This document shows positions 1 to 8,600 of a stretch of DNA of 64,000 nt, piece after piece. Under the pieces are notes generated by a model that worked only from the letters and a program-made list of their open reading frames with translations, was not told the origin of the DNA and ran no database searches. Origin of the DNA: CAMAVH01 sp035714115. GTDB taxonomy: Bacteria > Pseudomonadota > Alphaproteobacteria > SMXQ01. The translations under genes and the position numbers were made by a program. The DNA lies in contig DASTMO010000051.1 of the NCBI GenBank assembly GCA_035714115.1, positions 15,979-79,978 on the forward strand, in the 5' to 3' direction. Each line of letters opens with the position of its first letter. Position 1 is the stretch's first letter.

Positions 1-53
1 ATGATGACCTGCAGCAGAGCGGTCATCGCCTCTGCAGTCAGATACTCACTCAT
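1..53 (-). CDS. TerC-family integral membrane protein, N-terminal fragment
   Basis: Only the first 17 codons lie in the window; the gene runs off the left edge. The ATG at 53-51 is preceded by a strong AAGGAG ribosome site at about 63-68. The visible residues begin MSEYLTAEAMTALLQVI, which matches the start of TerC/YjbE/YkoY-type membrane proteins, where this N-terminal helix leads into a conserved acidic motif. In characterised members these proteins export manganese or handle metal ions. The call rests on a short N terminus only. The long structured leader upstream fits the family's frequent control by the manganese-sensing yybP-ykoY riboswitch. Confidence 0.6.
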   Translation of the reverse strand, partial: MSEYLTAEAMTALLQVI

Positions 54-365
54 AGCGTACCCACTCCTTTTTTATATGGAGGGGCCAGCACGGCGCTTCA
101 TCGCGCGCAAGACCGGGCCTGCCTTCAGCGCCAACAAAGTCGGGCGATGAAGACGCGGGCCGCCGTGCGAATGAGGAAAAGTCGGCGGGCCACTCCTTGA
201 TTCCAGTCCGACATCACAGCCATCGAGGGCTGTCAGAGGGGCCCGGCCTGGTCCGCTAGATATATGAAATTGGCCGCAGAGCGGCAAGTGCGAACGGATC
301 GCGCCGGATTCGCCCAGGCGATTCAGAGCTCTGGCGCAATGAGACGACGTTTCGGCCGTCAGCCG
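54..365 (-). promoter_or_regulatory. Long structured leader/promoter region of the TerC-family gene; possible yybP-ykoY-type riboswitch
   Basis: About 310 bases without a gene between the pirin stop and the TerC start. Read on the minus strand it contains AAGGAGTGGC followed by a perfect CCGCCG/CGGCGG hairpin (about 151-192), then GTCTTCATCGCCCG, and the pairing CTTCATCGC (145-153)/GCGATGAAG (96-104) that encloses most of the rest. This order, a GGAGTRGC-like box closed by a helix then a GTC-NNCAT box, resembles the yybP-ykoY manganese riboswitch that often precedes terC-like genes. Several consensus bases differ, so the assignment is tentative. Confidence 0.35.
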
Positions 366-1286
366 TCACGCCGGGGACGACTTCGTCATCGGGGTTTCGG
401 GCAACGGGATGAATTCCGCATTGTCCGTCGGCGGCAACAGGATGCGCCCGGCCTGCCACTCCGCCTTCGCCTGCTCGATGCGTTCCTTGCGCGACGAGAC
501 GAAGTTCCACCAGATATGGCGCGGGCCAAGCGGCTCGCCGCCGAGCAACATGATCGTCGCCGGGCCTTGCGCCTTGATGGCCGGCGCCGCGCCGGGCTTG
601 AAGACGATCATCTGGCCATGGCCGTAGTCGCGGCCTTCGACGCTGACGCGGCCATGGGCGACATAGGCGGCGCGTTCGGCATAGCCGTCCGGCACGGCGA
701 TCGTCGCGCCGTCCTGCAGTTCCACATGGGTGTAGAACATCGGCGAGCGCGTCTTGACTCCGCTCTTGAGCCCGAAGGACTCGCCGACGATCTGGCGCAT
801 CCATAGGCGCTCGCCGTCCTGGGTCGGCAACGTGGCGGCCGCATAATGGTCGAAGGCCGGCTCGATCTCCTCGTCGGCCTCAGGCAACGCGACCCAGCTC
901 TGGATCAGATCCAGCGCGCCGCCCTGTCGCTTGAAGGCGCCTTCAAAGCGCTCCGAATGGCTGATGCCGCGTCCCGCCGTCATCCAATTGACGGCGCCCG
1001 GCTCGATCACCTGCTCGACGCCGAGGCTGTCGCGATGGGTGATCTGTCCGGCGAAGAGATAGCTGACGGTGGCGAGACCGATATGCGGATGAGGCCGCAC
1101 GTCCACCTCGCGCGGGATCGGCGACGGCATATCGCTCGGCCCGGCATGATCGAAGAAGACGAAAGGCCCGACGCTGCGATGCAGGCGAAACGGCAGCACG
1201 CGGCCGACGACGAATCCGCCGCCAAGATCGGCCTTGCGCGCCTCGATGACGATGTCGAAAGACGGCGGCAGGTCGTCGGCGGTCAT
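366..1286 (-). CDS. Pirin family protein
   Basis: A 306-residue bicupin of the pirin family, slightly longer than usual. The N-terminal cupin carries the metal-binding set expected for pirins: His66 and His68 in RPHPHIGLATVSYLF, and His110/Glu112 in the GRGISHSE motif. The C-terminal cupin continues to about residue 290. Bacterial pirins bind a single metal; some act as quercetin dioxygenases, others regulate enzymes, and the role here cannot be deduced. The gene lies alone between the TerC leader and the SLC13 operon on the same strand. The start is the ATG at 1286, at the expected family N terminus. Confidence 0.9.
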   Translation of the reverse strand: MTADDLPPSFDIVIEARKADLGGGFVVGRVLPFRLHRSVGPFVFFDHAGPSDMPSPIPREVDVRPHPHIGLATVSYLFAGQITHRDSLGVEQVIEPGAVNWMTAGRGISHSERFEGAFKRQGGALDLIQSWVALPEADEEIEPAFDHYAAATLPTQDGERLWMRQIVGESFGLKSGVKTRSPMFYTHVELQDGATIAVPDGYAERAAYVAHGRVSVEGRDYGHGQMIVFKPGAAPAIKAQGPATIMLLGGEPLGPRHIWWNFVSSRKERIEQAKAEWQAGRILLPPTDNAEFIPLPETPMTKSSPA

Positions 1287-1314
1287 GGCGCAGCTCCTTA
1301 CGATGAAGCCGCCA

Positions 1315-1635
1315 TCATAGCCTGTCGAGGGAAGCGAACCAATCGGCGTAGGGCGTCGTGCGCGCGAGATGGCGATTGTAATCCGGCGCGCCGTCGCCCC
1401 ACCACGCCGAGCCGCGCTCCCCGAGCGCGATTTTTGCGGTATCGACCGCGTGACGCGCTTTCTTCAGGGCAACCGCATCGCCGGATTTTTTCGCGTCGCG
1501 CACGGCGCGGCGCGCATCCATCAGCGCATGCACCAATTCTTCGCGTCGGGTCGGCTCAAGCGCGGGATCGCTCATCCGCCACAGCCGCCCACGCACCACG
1601 AAGTAGCGGCCATCGGGCGTGACGGGATGGTTCAC
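1315..1635 (-). CDS. Small conserved hypothetical protein coupled to the SLC13 permease
   Basis: A 106-residue soluble protein beginning VNHPVTPDGRYFVVRGRLWR, followed by a charged helical stretch rich in Arg, Lys and Ala, and a C terminus with WWGDGAPDYNRH. The start chosen is the GTG at 1635-1633, which overlaps the TGA of the permease gene as GTGA; this implies translational coupling. The open frame extends further upstream, but there it only shadows the permease. I recognise it as a small conserved alphaproteobacterial family of unknown function (the PDGRYFVVRGRLWR block is characteristic). No catalytic motif is evident. Confidence 0.75.
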   Translation of the reverse strand: MNHPVTPDGRYFVVRGRLWRMSDPALEPTRREELVHALMDARRAVRDAKKSGDAVALKKARHAVDTAKIALGERGSAWWGDGAPDYNRHLARTTPYADWFASLDRL

Positions 1636-3407
1636 CCCAAAGGCCAGACGAACGCGATCAGCGCCGTGCCCAATAAGGCGACGAGCACGGATAGGGGCAG
1701 GCCGAGCCGCCAATAGTCGTTGAAGCGGTAACAGCCCGGACCCATCACCAGCGTGTTGCACTGATGGCCGATCGGCGTGAGGAAATCGCTCGCCGCGCCG
1801 ACCGCGACCGCCATCAGGAACGGATCGGGGTTGAGGCCGAGGCGCTCTGCCAAGCTGGCGCCGATCGGCGCCATGACCAGCACGGTCGCCGCGTTGTTGA
1901 GGAAGGGCGTGACCGCCATGGCGGCGACGAGCACTAGGCCGACGGCGGCGATCGGCGGAATTTGATTGGCCACGACGGACAAGCCCGCCGCGATCAGCTC
2001 CGCGCCGCCCGTGGTGCGCAGTGCGTCGCTGACCGGGATCAGCGCGCCGAGCAGGATCAGGATCGGCCATTCGATCACCTGATAGGCTTCCTTCAGCGTG
2101 AGCGCGCCGACCGCCAGGATGGCGACGGCGGCAGCGAAGAAGGCGACGGCGACGGAGACTGTGCCGCTGGCGGCGGCGGCCATGGCGACGGCGAGGATCA
2201 ACGCGGCGCGATAGCGGTGGCGGCGTTCACCCAGGCGCAGATTGCGCTCGGCCAGCGGCAGGCAGCCGAGCGCCGAGGGCGCGTCGGCGACGTTTTTTTC
2301 CGGGCCGCGCAGCACGATGACGTCGCCGGCCTGCAGGCGCGCACGCTGCAGCCGCGTACGCACCGGCGCGCCGCGCCGGCTGAGCGAGAGAAGATTGATA
2401 CCGTAGCGATCGCGCAACCGCAGCTGCTCGACGGTGACGCCGACCAAAATCGAATCGGGCGGGATGACCGCCTCCATCACCGCCAGGTCGCTTTTCGCGT
2501 CCTTGTCCTCTTCCGGCACTTCGCGGTCGTTGACCACCTCAAGATTGGCGTCGCCGACGATTTTTTCCAGCACCGTGGCGTCGCACTGCACCACCAGGAT
2601 ATCGCCGGCGAACAAGGTCCAATGGCCGCGCGGGACATAGCGGCGCGCGCCTTCGCGGATGATCGCTGCGACCGACAGATCGCCTTCGCCGAGCGCTTCG
2701 AGATCAGCCACGGTCTTGCCGACGAGAGCGTTCTTCTCCGGCAGCAGCACTTCGGTCTGATAGTTGTCGTCGCTGAAAGCCTCTTTGCCGCCGCCGCCTT
2801 CGCGCTTGGGCAGCAGCCGCCAGCCGAACGTGAGGAAGGCAATGCCGAGCACCGTCAGCACCGCCGCCACCGGCAGGAAATCGAACATGGCGTAAGGCTC
2901 GCCAAGCATCTCCTGCCGCATTTTCGAGACGATGATGTTCGGCGATGTGCCGATCAGGGTCATCATGCCGCCGAGCAACGCGGCGAAGGACATCGGCATG
3001 AGCACGCGCGCCACCGGCGTGCCGTTGCGTTTGGCGAGCTGAAAGGCGATCGGCATCATGATCGCCAAGGCGCCGATGTTCTTCATGAAGGCCGACAGCA
3101 CGGCGACGATCGTCGCCAGCACGACGATCTGCATTTCGCTGCTGCGCATCCAGCCGGCGACGGGACGCAAGGCGGCTTCGGCGATGCCCGACTTGGCGAT
3201 CGCCGCGCTGATCACCAATGCCGATGCGATGATGATGACGATGTCGTCGCTGAAGCCGCGAAAAGCTTCTTCGGGTTTGACCACCCCGCAGGCGAGCGCG
3301 GCGAGCAGCGCCAGCATGGCGACGAGGTCATAGCGCAGCCGGTCCCATACGAAGAGAGCCAGCGCGCCGCCCAGAATGGCAAAAATGGCGATTTGTTCGA
3401 AGGTCAC
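1632..3407 (-). CDS. SLC13/DASS-type permease with central TrkA-C (RCK_C) domains
   Basis: A 591-residue inner-membrane transporter with hydrophobic helices over about residues 1-200 and 385-590. A soluble middle section (about 205-375) contains two TrkA-C-like repeats, each with a G-(K/V)-T-V start and a terminal GD-(I)-(L/V)-V strand. The C-terminal half has SDFLTPIGHQCNTLVMGPG, the typical SLC13/CitT-like substrate loop, and the N-terminal half the matching IGTSPNIIVSK motif. The family moves anions such as sulfate, dicarboxylates or citrate; the substrate cannot be read. An exact sigma-EcfG-type promoter lies 45-70 bases upstream, suggesting induction in the general stress response. Confidence 0.88.
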   Translation of the reverse strand: MTFEQIAIFAILGGALALFVWDRLRYDLVAMLALLAALACGVVKPEEAFRGFSDDIVIIIASALVISAAIAKSGIAEAALRPVAGWMRSSEMQIVVLATIVAVLSAFMKNIGALAIMMPIAFQLAKRNGTPVARVLMPMSFAALLGGMMTLIGTSPNIIVSKMRQEMLGEPYAMFDFLPVAAVLTVLGIAFLTFGWRLLPKREGGGGKEAFSDDNYQTEVLLPEKNALVGKTVADLEALGEGDLSVAAIIREGARRYVPRGHWTLFAGDILVVQCDATVLEKIVGDANLEVVNDREVPEEDKDAKSDLAVMEAVIPPDSILVGVTVEQLRLRDRYGINLLSLSRRGAPVRTRLQRARLQAGDVIVLRGPEKNVADAPSALGCLPLAERNLRLGERRHRYRAALILAVAMAAAASGTVSVAVAFFAAAVAILAVGALTLKEAYQVIEWPILILLGALIPVSDALRTTGGAELIAAGLSVVANQIPPIAAVGLVLVAAMAVTPFLNNAATVLVMAPIGASLAERLGLNPDPFLMAVAVGAASDFLTPIGHQCNTLVMGPGCYRFNDYWRLGLPLSVLVALLGTALIAFVWPLG

Positions 3408-3451
3408 GTTCGATCCGGCGCAAGAATTACCGGACGACCCCGGCTTCCTTC

Positions 3452-3477
3452 AACGCGACCGGGCAGGAAAAAGTTCC
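3452..3477 (-). promoter_or_regulatory. Candidate sigma-EcfG (general stress) promoter of the SLC13 operon
   Basis: On the minus strand GGAAC (3477-3473), a 17-base spacer and CGTT (3455-3452) match the alphaproteobacterial EcfG consensus GGAAC-N16/17-CGTT exactly. The predicted start near 3445 gives a leader of about 38 bases to the ATG at 3407. The site lies in the short gap after the bacteriophytochrome stop codon. Confidence 0.65.
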
Positions 3478-3492
3478 GCAGCTCTCTGCGCG

Positions 3493-6054
3493 TCAGGTCA
3501 CTTGGTTGCCGCGCAGCTCCGCCAGCATGGCCTGAAGAGTTTCCAGGTAATAGGGCTTACGGATGACAGGTACGGCGCGCAGATCGGCCGGCAGGCTGAA
3601 GCCTTCGCCATAGCCGGTGGCGAAGACGAAGGGCACGCCGATCTCCTGCAGCTTGCGCGCGACCGGCAGGCTGGTCTCCGCGCCGCCGAGATTGACGTCG
3701 AGCAGGGCGAACACGGGTTGTGCCTCCTCGATCGCCTGCAAGGCCTGGCGCACCGTGTTCGCGGTGCGCACTTCGGCGCCGAGCTGGCTCAGCATGTCCT
3801 CGGCATCGAGCGCGATGATCAGGTTGTCCTCGAGCACCAGCGCCGTGCCGTCGATGCGTTCGCCGCCGACGCCCGCCGCCGGCTTGTCCTCGACCGGATG
3901 GGTCGGCCGCTTGTCGCCGCGCTTGACGTAAAGGCCGGGAATGGCGAAACGCGCGCGCAGCCCCATCAGCTCGTAGGCCACCTCGGCTTCGCCGTTGAGA
4001 TCGTAGGGCACGGAACGCTCGATGATCGTCGTGCCGAAGCCGCGGCGCGACGGCGGCTGGACCGGCGGCCCGCCATGCTCGTTCCAGCGGATGATGAGCC
4101 GGCCGATGTCGTCGAACGCCCAACCCACCTCGACATGTCCGGAGCGGTCGCACAGCGCGCCGTACTTGGCCGAGTTGGTCATCAGCTCATGCACCACCAA
4201 AGCCATGGTGGAGAAGGCTTGCGGCACCAGCAGCACATCGTCTCCGGCGACAACGACGCGCTCCGCCTTGGCGCCGAGATAGGCGCCGGCCTCGGCTGCG
4301 ATCAGCGATTTGAGCGGCGCGGGCTGCCAGTTGTCGTTGGTGATCTGGTCGTGCGCGCGCGCCAGCGCCTGCACGCGGCCGCCGATGATCGCCATGAAGT
4401 CCTGCACCGTGCCGCTCGGATCGCTCTGCGCGATCAGCCCGCGCACCAAGCCGAGGATGTTGCGCACGCGGTGGTTGAGCTCGGCGATCAACAGCTCCTG
4501 GCGCTCCTGCGCCGACTTGCGCTCCTTCTCGGCGATGTCGGCAAGGCGCAGCACCACTTCGAGAAGCGAGATGCGCAGCGATTCGGCGATGCGCAGATCG
4601 AGCGGGCTCCAGACCAGCGACTGGCCGCGCACCGTCTCGCGCCAGGCGTCGAAACTCTTGCGCGGCGTCAGGCGGATGCCGTTCGGTCCCAGCGTCGCCG
4701 GCTTCTGCGGGTCGCCGGCCCAGGTGACCGTGCGCTCGGCTTCCTTGCGAAAGAACAGCAGGAAATCGCGCGGCGTGCGCGAGATAGGAATGGCCAGCAC
4801 GCCGGCGGCGCGCTCGGTGAATTCGCGGGCCGGCTCGTAAAGCTTGCCGATCTCATGCGTCGCGAACAGCGTGCCGCCGGTCGTTTCGCTGAGATGGCGC
4901 GCCAAACCGAGCGTTTCCTCGCGCGTCGGCGTGACGCCGTCGAGGCGGATATGGCCGTCGATGCAAACGCCAACGCCGTCGCATTCGATGATGCCGGAGA
5001 GCTGATCGGTGAAGTTGGCGATGTTCTCGAAGAATTGCGACTTCTCCGGGATCGTCGACATGAAATGGGTGTAGACCTCGCGCGCCCGCATCTCCTGGCG
5101 CATATCCTCCTCGCGCTCACGGCTTTCCAGCAGCAGCGAGAACATCTGGCCGAACAGCTCCGCCGCAGTGCGGCGCTCGAGCGAGATCAGGCGCGGGCTC
5201 ATATGATGGCAGGCGAACAGCCCCCACAGCTTGCCATGGCGCAGGATCGACACCGACATCGACGCGCCGACGCCGATGTTCTTGAGATATTCGATATGGA
5301 TCGGCGAGACGCTGCGCAGCACGCTGAGCGACAGATCGATCGTCTCGTCCGGGGTCGGCATGGCCGGCAATATCGGCACCGGCGTCGCGCCGATGTCGGC
5401 GATGATGCGCAGGAGATTGCGCTCGTAAAGAATGCGCGCCTGCTGCGGAATGTCGGAGGCCGGATAATGCAGGCCGAGATAAGGCGTCAGATGCGCCTGC
5501 AGCGTCTCCGCGATCACCTCGCCGGCCCCATCCTGATCGAAGCGGTAGACCATGACACGATCGAAACCGATCAACGCGCGCAACTGCAGCGCCGCCTTCT
5601 GGCAAAAGCTTTTGAACGAGGCCGCCTGCTGTAGATTGGCGACCATGCTGCGCACGGTCAGGCCGGAGTTGATCGAGTCCTCCGCCGCATGCGGCTCCGC
5701 CTCGATGACGATATGATCGCCCGAGACATGAACCGCCAGATCGAACAGATCTCCGTCATCGCGCAACACGAATCCGAAGAGACGTTCGACGCTGTTGGCG
5801 GCGCGCAGGGTTTGCAGCTTGTTGCGGATGTCGTGCACCGCGCGCCGGCTGATGACCTCGTTGAGCGGTTGGCCGATCAGCTTGCCGGCGTCCTGGGCCA
5901 GCCATTGACCGGCATTGCTCGATGCGTGGGTGACGACCCATTCGGTCGAGACAGCGAGCATGAAGCCGAACGGCTGGATCGCGCCGAGCCGGTGGATCGG
6001 CTCGCGGTCGCAATTGGTGAGATCGACCCCTTGCGCCGGGTTTTTGTGGTTCAT
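3493..6054 (-). CDS. bphP: Bacteriophytochrome with HWE-type histidine kinase and C-terminal receiver domain
   Basis: An 853-residue red/far-red photoreceptor. Domains: PAS (about 18-120) with the biliverdin-binding Cys15 in the LTNCDREPIH motif; GAF (about 140-305) with PASDIP at 198-203; PHY (about 320-495); an HWE/HisKA_2-type kinase with phospho-acceptor His528 (ELNHRVRN) and the diagnostic IRWNE motif near 655-659; and a receiver (about 736-850) with Asp786 and Lys833. The start is the ATG at 6054; an in-frame extension upstream lies inside bphO and is rejected. It directly follows the heme oxygenase gene, which supplies biliverdin. HWE kinases can act on PhyR or single-domain receivers in Alphaproteobacteria; the partner here is unknown. 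Confidence 0.95.
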   Translation of the reverse strand: MNHKNPAQGVDLTNCDREPIHRLGAIQPFGFMLAVSTEWVVTHASSNAGQWLAQDAGKLIGQPLNEVISRRAVHDIRNKLQTLRAANSVERLFGFVLRDDGDLFDLAVHVSGDHIVIEAEPHAAEDSINSGLTVRSMVANLQQAASFKSFCQKAALQLRALIGFDRVMVYRFDQDGAGEVIAETLQAHLTPYLGLHYPASDIPQQARILYERNLLRIIADIGATPVPILPAMPTPDETIDLSLSVLRSVSPIHIEYLKNIGVGASMSVSILRHGKLWGLFACHHMSPRLISLERRTAAELFGQMFSLLLESREREEDMRQEMRAREVYTHFMSTIPEKSQFFENIANFTDQLSGIIECDGVGVCIDGHIRLDGVTPTREETLGLARHLSETTGGTLFATHEIGKLYEPAREFTERAAGVLAIPISRTPRDFLLFFRKEAERTVTWAGDPQKPATLGPNGIRLTPRKSFDAWRETVRGQSLVWSPLDLRIAESLRISLLEVVLRLADIAEKERKSAQERQELLIAELNHRVRNILGLVRGLIAQSDPSGTVQDFMAIIGGRVQALARAHDQITNDNWQPAPLKSLIAAEAGAYLGAKAERVVVAGDDVLLVPQAFSTMALVVHELMTNSAKYGALCDRSGHVEVGWAFDDIGRLIIRWNEHGGPPVQPPSRRGFGTTIIERSVPYDLNGEAEVAYELMGLRARFAIPGLYVKRGDKRPTHPVEDKPAAGVGGERIDGTALVLEDNLIIALDAEDMLSQLGAEVRTANTVRQALQAIEEAQPVFALLDVNLGGAETSLPVARKLQEIGVPFVFATGYGEGFSLPADLRAVPVIRKPYYLETLQAMLAELRGNQVT

Positions 6055-6056
6055 GC

Positions 6057-6617
6057 TTACGCTTTCTCGAATGCGAGCGCGGCGCGCTCGAACAGATGGA
6101 AGGCCGCCGTCGCGCCGGCCAAGAGGGCCGCGGCGCGCGCCGGCTCGAATGGGATGGCCGCAAGCTTCTGCAGAAAAACGGGCCAAGCGTCTTTCCGCTC
6201 TGGCGCCTCGCCATGGCCAAGAAAAGCCGTGGCGCCCTGCGCGAAATCACTGCCGCTCACGCGCGCCAGCAAATAGCGCGCGCCGAGCTTGGAGCCTTCG
6301 AGCACATAGAGCGCGCCAAACGCTTCATCGTCGCCGGCCAACTGCGGTTGCGGCTGCGGCGTCAACCGCAGCAGGCCGAGCGCCGTCAGATCGGCTGCGA
6401 GCGCCGCGCCGCGTTTGCGCGACGGCCAATCGGCAATCAGTCGCTCCGCGCCAGCCGCATCGAGCGCCGCTTCCAGCGGCATGAGCGCCGCGCCTTGCGC
6501 TTGCAGAAATTCGCTATAGCCGTCGCGGCGCGCCAGATCGAAGCGCGCAAAAGCGCCCTCGGCGCGCTCATGCAGCGCGCGCGTGGTCGTGCGGAGCGTC
6601 TCGTGCAACGGTGTCAT
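6057..6617 (-). CDS. bphO: Biliverdin-producing heme oxygenase
   Basis: A 186-residue soluble heme oxygenase that opens heme to biliverdin, iron and CO. The proximal heme-ligand His lies in the N-terminal helix (LRTTTRALHERAEG), and the distal-helix signature appears as GALYVLEGSKLGARYL. Only two bases separate its stop from the bphP ATG, so the two are surely co-transcribed and the enzyme's product is the phytochrome chromophore. I start at the ATG at 6617; a GTG at 6629 would add four residues. No clear ribosome site precedes either. The 252-base gap to the divergent gene at 6882 should contain the promoter. Confidence 0.92.
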   Translation of the reverse strand: MTPLHETLRTTTRALHERAEGAFARFDLARRDGYSEFLQAQGAALMPLEAALDAAGAERLIADWPSRKRGAALAADLTALGLLRLTPQPQPQLAGDDEAFGALYVLEGSKLGARYLLARVSGSDFAQGATAFLGHGEAPERKDAWPVFLQKLAAIPFEPARAAALLAGATAAFHLFERAALAFEKA

Positions 6618-6820
6618 GGAATGGGCCACAATTTCGGTAAACGCGCCAAGCGGCCGAAAGGTCCGTGCTAGGGCGCGGAAATTGCGGCATTTTTTCCGGA
6701 AAGGGCCGGGGCGGCGCAGAACAGCACGGAGCCTCGCCTCTCGTCGCTAGGAAAATAGTCTGACGGCTCTATCATATCGTTCTCGCTGCGCCGCCATTCA
6801 CGCTGCTTTGATATGGCGAA

Positions 6821-6845
6821 GGAACAATCTGGCGCGAGCTGAGTT
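6821..6845 (+). promoter_or_regulatory. Near-consensus sigma-EcfG promoter for the secreted DUF5666-like gene
   Basis: GGAAC (6821-6825), a 16-base spacer and AGTT (6842-6845) differ by one base from the EcfG consensus. The predicted start near 6852 places the AAGGAG ribosome site and the ATG at 6882 at a normal distance. It is less certain than the exact matches elsewhere in the window. Confidence 0.45.
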
Positions 6846-6881
6846 CGCTCTAGGCTGTGATCCGATCAAAAGGAGACTTCG

Positions 6882-7529
6882 ATGATGCGAATCGCCTTCG
6901 CCCTGCCGTTGGCCGCAACGCTCCTCACCCTCGGCGTCGCCACAGGCTTCGCGCAAACGCAACAGCAGGTGCGCCTGCGCGGCAGCATCGACGAGGTCGC
7001 CGGCGACAAGCTGACCTATGTGATCCGCGACGGCGCGACGATCAATGTGCTGATGACGCCCGACACCCGCATCACCGCCGTCAGCGGCACCACGCTGTCC
7101 GACATCAAGCCCGGCTCTTATGTCGGCACTGCGGCGGTGCCAGATAAAGACGGCATGCTGCGCGCGCTGGAAGTGCATATCTTCAACGAGGCACAGCGCG
7201 GCGTCGGCGAAGGGCATCGCCCGTTCGACCTCGCGCCCGAGAGCACCATGACCAACGCCACGGTCGGCATGGATGTCGCGCCGACCGCGCAGGTCGCGCA
7301 AAGCACGGCGGAAAACGACGCGCGCCGCATCCTGACGCTCAATTACCCGGGCGGGCAACAAAAGGTGATCGTGCCCGACGACGCACCGATTGTGCGCCTC
7401 GAGCCGGGCGCGCGCGATCTGATCGCCGCCGGCGCGAAAGCCAATGTCACCGGCTACAAAGCGCCGGATGGCAGCGTTACGGCGACATCGATCAGCATCG
7501 GGACCAACGGCTTGACGCCGCCGATGTGA
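6882..7529 (+). CDS. Secreted/periplasmic DUF5666-like beta protein
   Basis: A 215-residue protein with a clear signal peptide (MMRIAFALPLAATLLTLGV, cleavage likely after GFAQ). The mature part resembles DUF5666-like periplasmic proteins, with repeated short beta strands such as VRLRGSIDEVAGDKLTYVI and KPGSYVGTAAV. These are often annotated loosely as metal-transporter accessory proteins without evidence. The ribosome site AAGGAGA lies just upstream; the second codon is also ATG, so the start could be three bases later. It may be stress-induced (see the promoter at 6821). A strong hairpin overlaps the stop codon. The function is unknown. Confidence 0.75.
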   Translation: MMRIAFALPLAATLLTLGVATGFAQTQQQVRLRGSIDEVAGDKLTYVIRDGATINVLMTPDTRITAVSGTTLSDIKPGSYVGTAAVPDKDGMLRALEVHIFNEAQRGVGEGHRPFDLAPESTMTNATVGMDVAPTAQVAQSTAENDARRILTLNYPGGQQKVIVPDDAPIVRLEPGARDLIAAGAKANVTGYKAPDGSVTATSISIGTNGLTPPM

Positions 7530-7550
7530 GGCGGCGAAGATCGCCGCCTC
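7528..7550 (+). terminator. Hairpin after the DUF5666-like gene, possible terminator
   Basis: A perfect 10-base-pair GC-rich stem (GAGGCGGCGA/TCGCCGCCTC) with an AGA loop begins at the stop codon. No T-run follows, so it may be a weak or Rho-assisted terminator, or an mRNA stabiliser. Confidence 0.4.
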
Positions 7551-7570
7551 GTCATTCTCGGGATCGGGTC

Positions 7571-8557
7571 ATGCGCATTTGCATTTTCGGCGCCGGCGCC
7601 ATCGGCGGCAATATCGCCGGCCGCCTGCATAAAGGCGGCGTCACGCCGTCGCTGATCGCGCGCGGCGCGCATCTGGCGGCCATCAAAGCCGGCGGCCTGA
7701 CGGTGAAGTATGCCGGAGACAAGGCCGAGTCGTTCAAGCCGCAGGCGAGCGACGACGCGCGCGATCTTGGCGAGCAGGATCTCGTCATCGTCACCGCCAA
7801 AGCGCCGGCGCTGCCCTCGGTCGCCGCCGGGATAACGCCGCTGCTCGGCCGCGACACCGCCGTGCTGTTCGTGATGAACGGTATCCCCTGGTGGTATTTC
7901 CAGAACCACGGCGGCGCGCACGACGACCGCCGCTTGGCCAAGCTTGACCCGGGCGATGCCATGCGCCGCGCCGTCGATCCGGCGCGCGTGATCGGCGGCA
8001 CGATCTACTCCTCTTGCAGCGTGACCGCGCCTGGTCTGGTCGACGTCACCAGCCCGATCAACAAGCTGATCATCGGCGAGCCGACTGGCGCGATCACGCC
8101 GCGCACAGCGGCCATCTCGAAGATACTAGAGGCCGGCGGCATGGCCGTGCCGGTCGTCTCCGACATCCGCAACGCGGTCTGGACCAAGCTGATCTCGAAT
8201 ATCTCCAGCGGCCCGCTCGCCGTGCTCAGCCAGTCGAACTTCCTGACGATCTTCGCCGAAGAGGCCTGCCGCGAGGCGGTCCGCCGCACGGTCGGGGAAG
8301 GCGTCGCCATCGCCGCCGGCATGGGCTGCGCCGCCGAAGCGGACGCCGAGGACGTGCTCAAGCGGCTGTCGCCGAGCAAACATAAGCCGAGCATCCTGCA
8401 GGATCTCGAGCTGGGCCGGCCCATGGAGGTCGATGCGCTTTATACCGTGCCGCTCGATATGGCGCGGCTGGCGGGGATCGCCACACCGACCCTCGATCTG
8501 CTCGTTACGTTATTGAAACTTCGAGCGAAATCGGTCGGTCTTTACGCCACCCATTAG
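7571..8557 (+). CDS. Ketopantoate reductase family protein (PanE/ApbA-like)
   Basis: A 328-residue NADP-dependent reductase of the 2-dehydropantoate 2-reductase family. The N-terminal Rossmann fold starts at once with RICIFGAGAIGGNIAGRL. The C-terminal helical domain contains NAVWTKLISNISSGPLAVLS, matching the catalytic Lys and Asn-rich helix (WxKLxxN) of PanE. Length is typical. It is not beside other pantothenate genes, and many family members act on other 2-oxo acids, so I do not assign panE. The start is the ATG at 7571; the upstream in-frame codons lack a ribosome site and run into the hairpin. Confidence 0.82.
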   Translation: MRICIFGAGAIGGNIAGRLHKGGVTPSLIARGAHLAAIKAGGLTVKYAGDKAESFKPQASDDARDLGEQDLVIVTAKAPALPSVAAGITPLLGRDTAVLFVMNGIPWWYFQNHGGAHDDRRLAKLDPGDAMRRAVDPARVIGGTIYSSCSVTAPGLVDVTSPINKLIIGEPTGAITPRTAAISKILEAGGMAVPVVSDIRNAVWTKLISNISSGPLAVLSQSNFLTIFAEEACREAVRRTVGEGVAIAAGMGCAAEADAEDVLKRLSPSKHKPSILQDLELGRPMEVDALYTVPLDMARLAGIATPTLDLLVTLLKLRAKSVGLYATH

Positions 8558-8574
8558 GCGAAGCGCTGGTTTTG

Positions 8575-8600
8575 GGAACTCACGCCTAGGCTTGAGCGTC
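8575..8600 (+). promoter_or_regulatory. Near-consensus sigma-EcfG promoter of the KaiC-like/histidine kinase operon
   Basis: GGAAC (8575-8579), a 17-base spacer and CGTC (8597-8600) match the EcfG promoter except for the last base. The predicted start is near 8606, giving a leader of about 105 bases that includes the small hairpin GGCGA-AAGG-TCGCC (8661-8674). Confidence 0.5.

Noticed and set aside
4080..4090. GGAAC inside bphP on the minus strand
   Set aside because: It is within a coding region and no CGTT follows at 16-17 bases.
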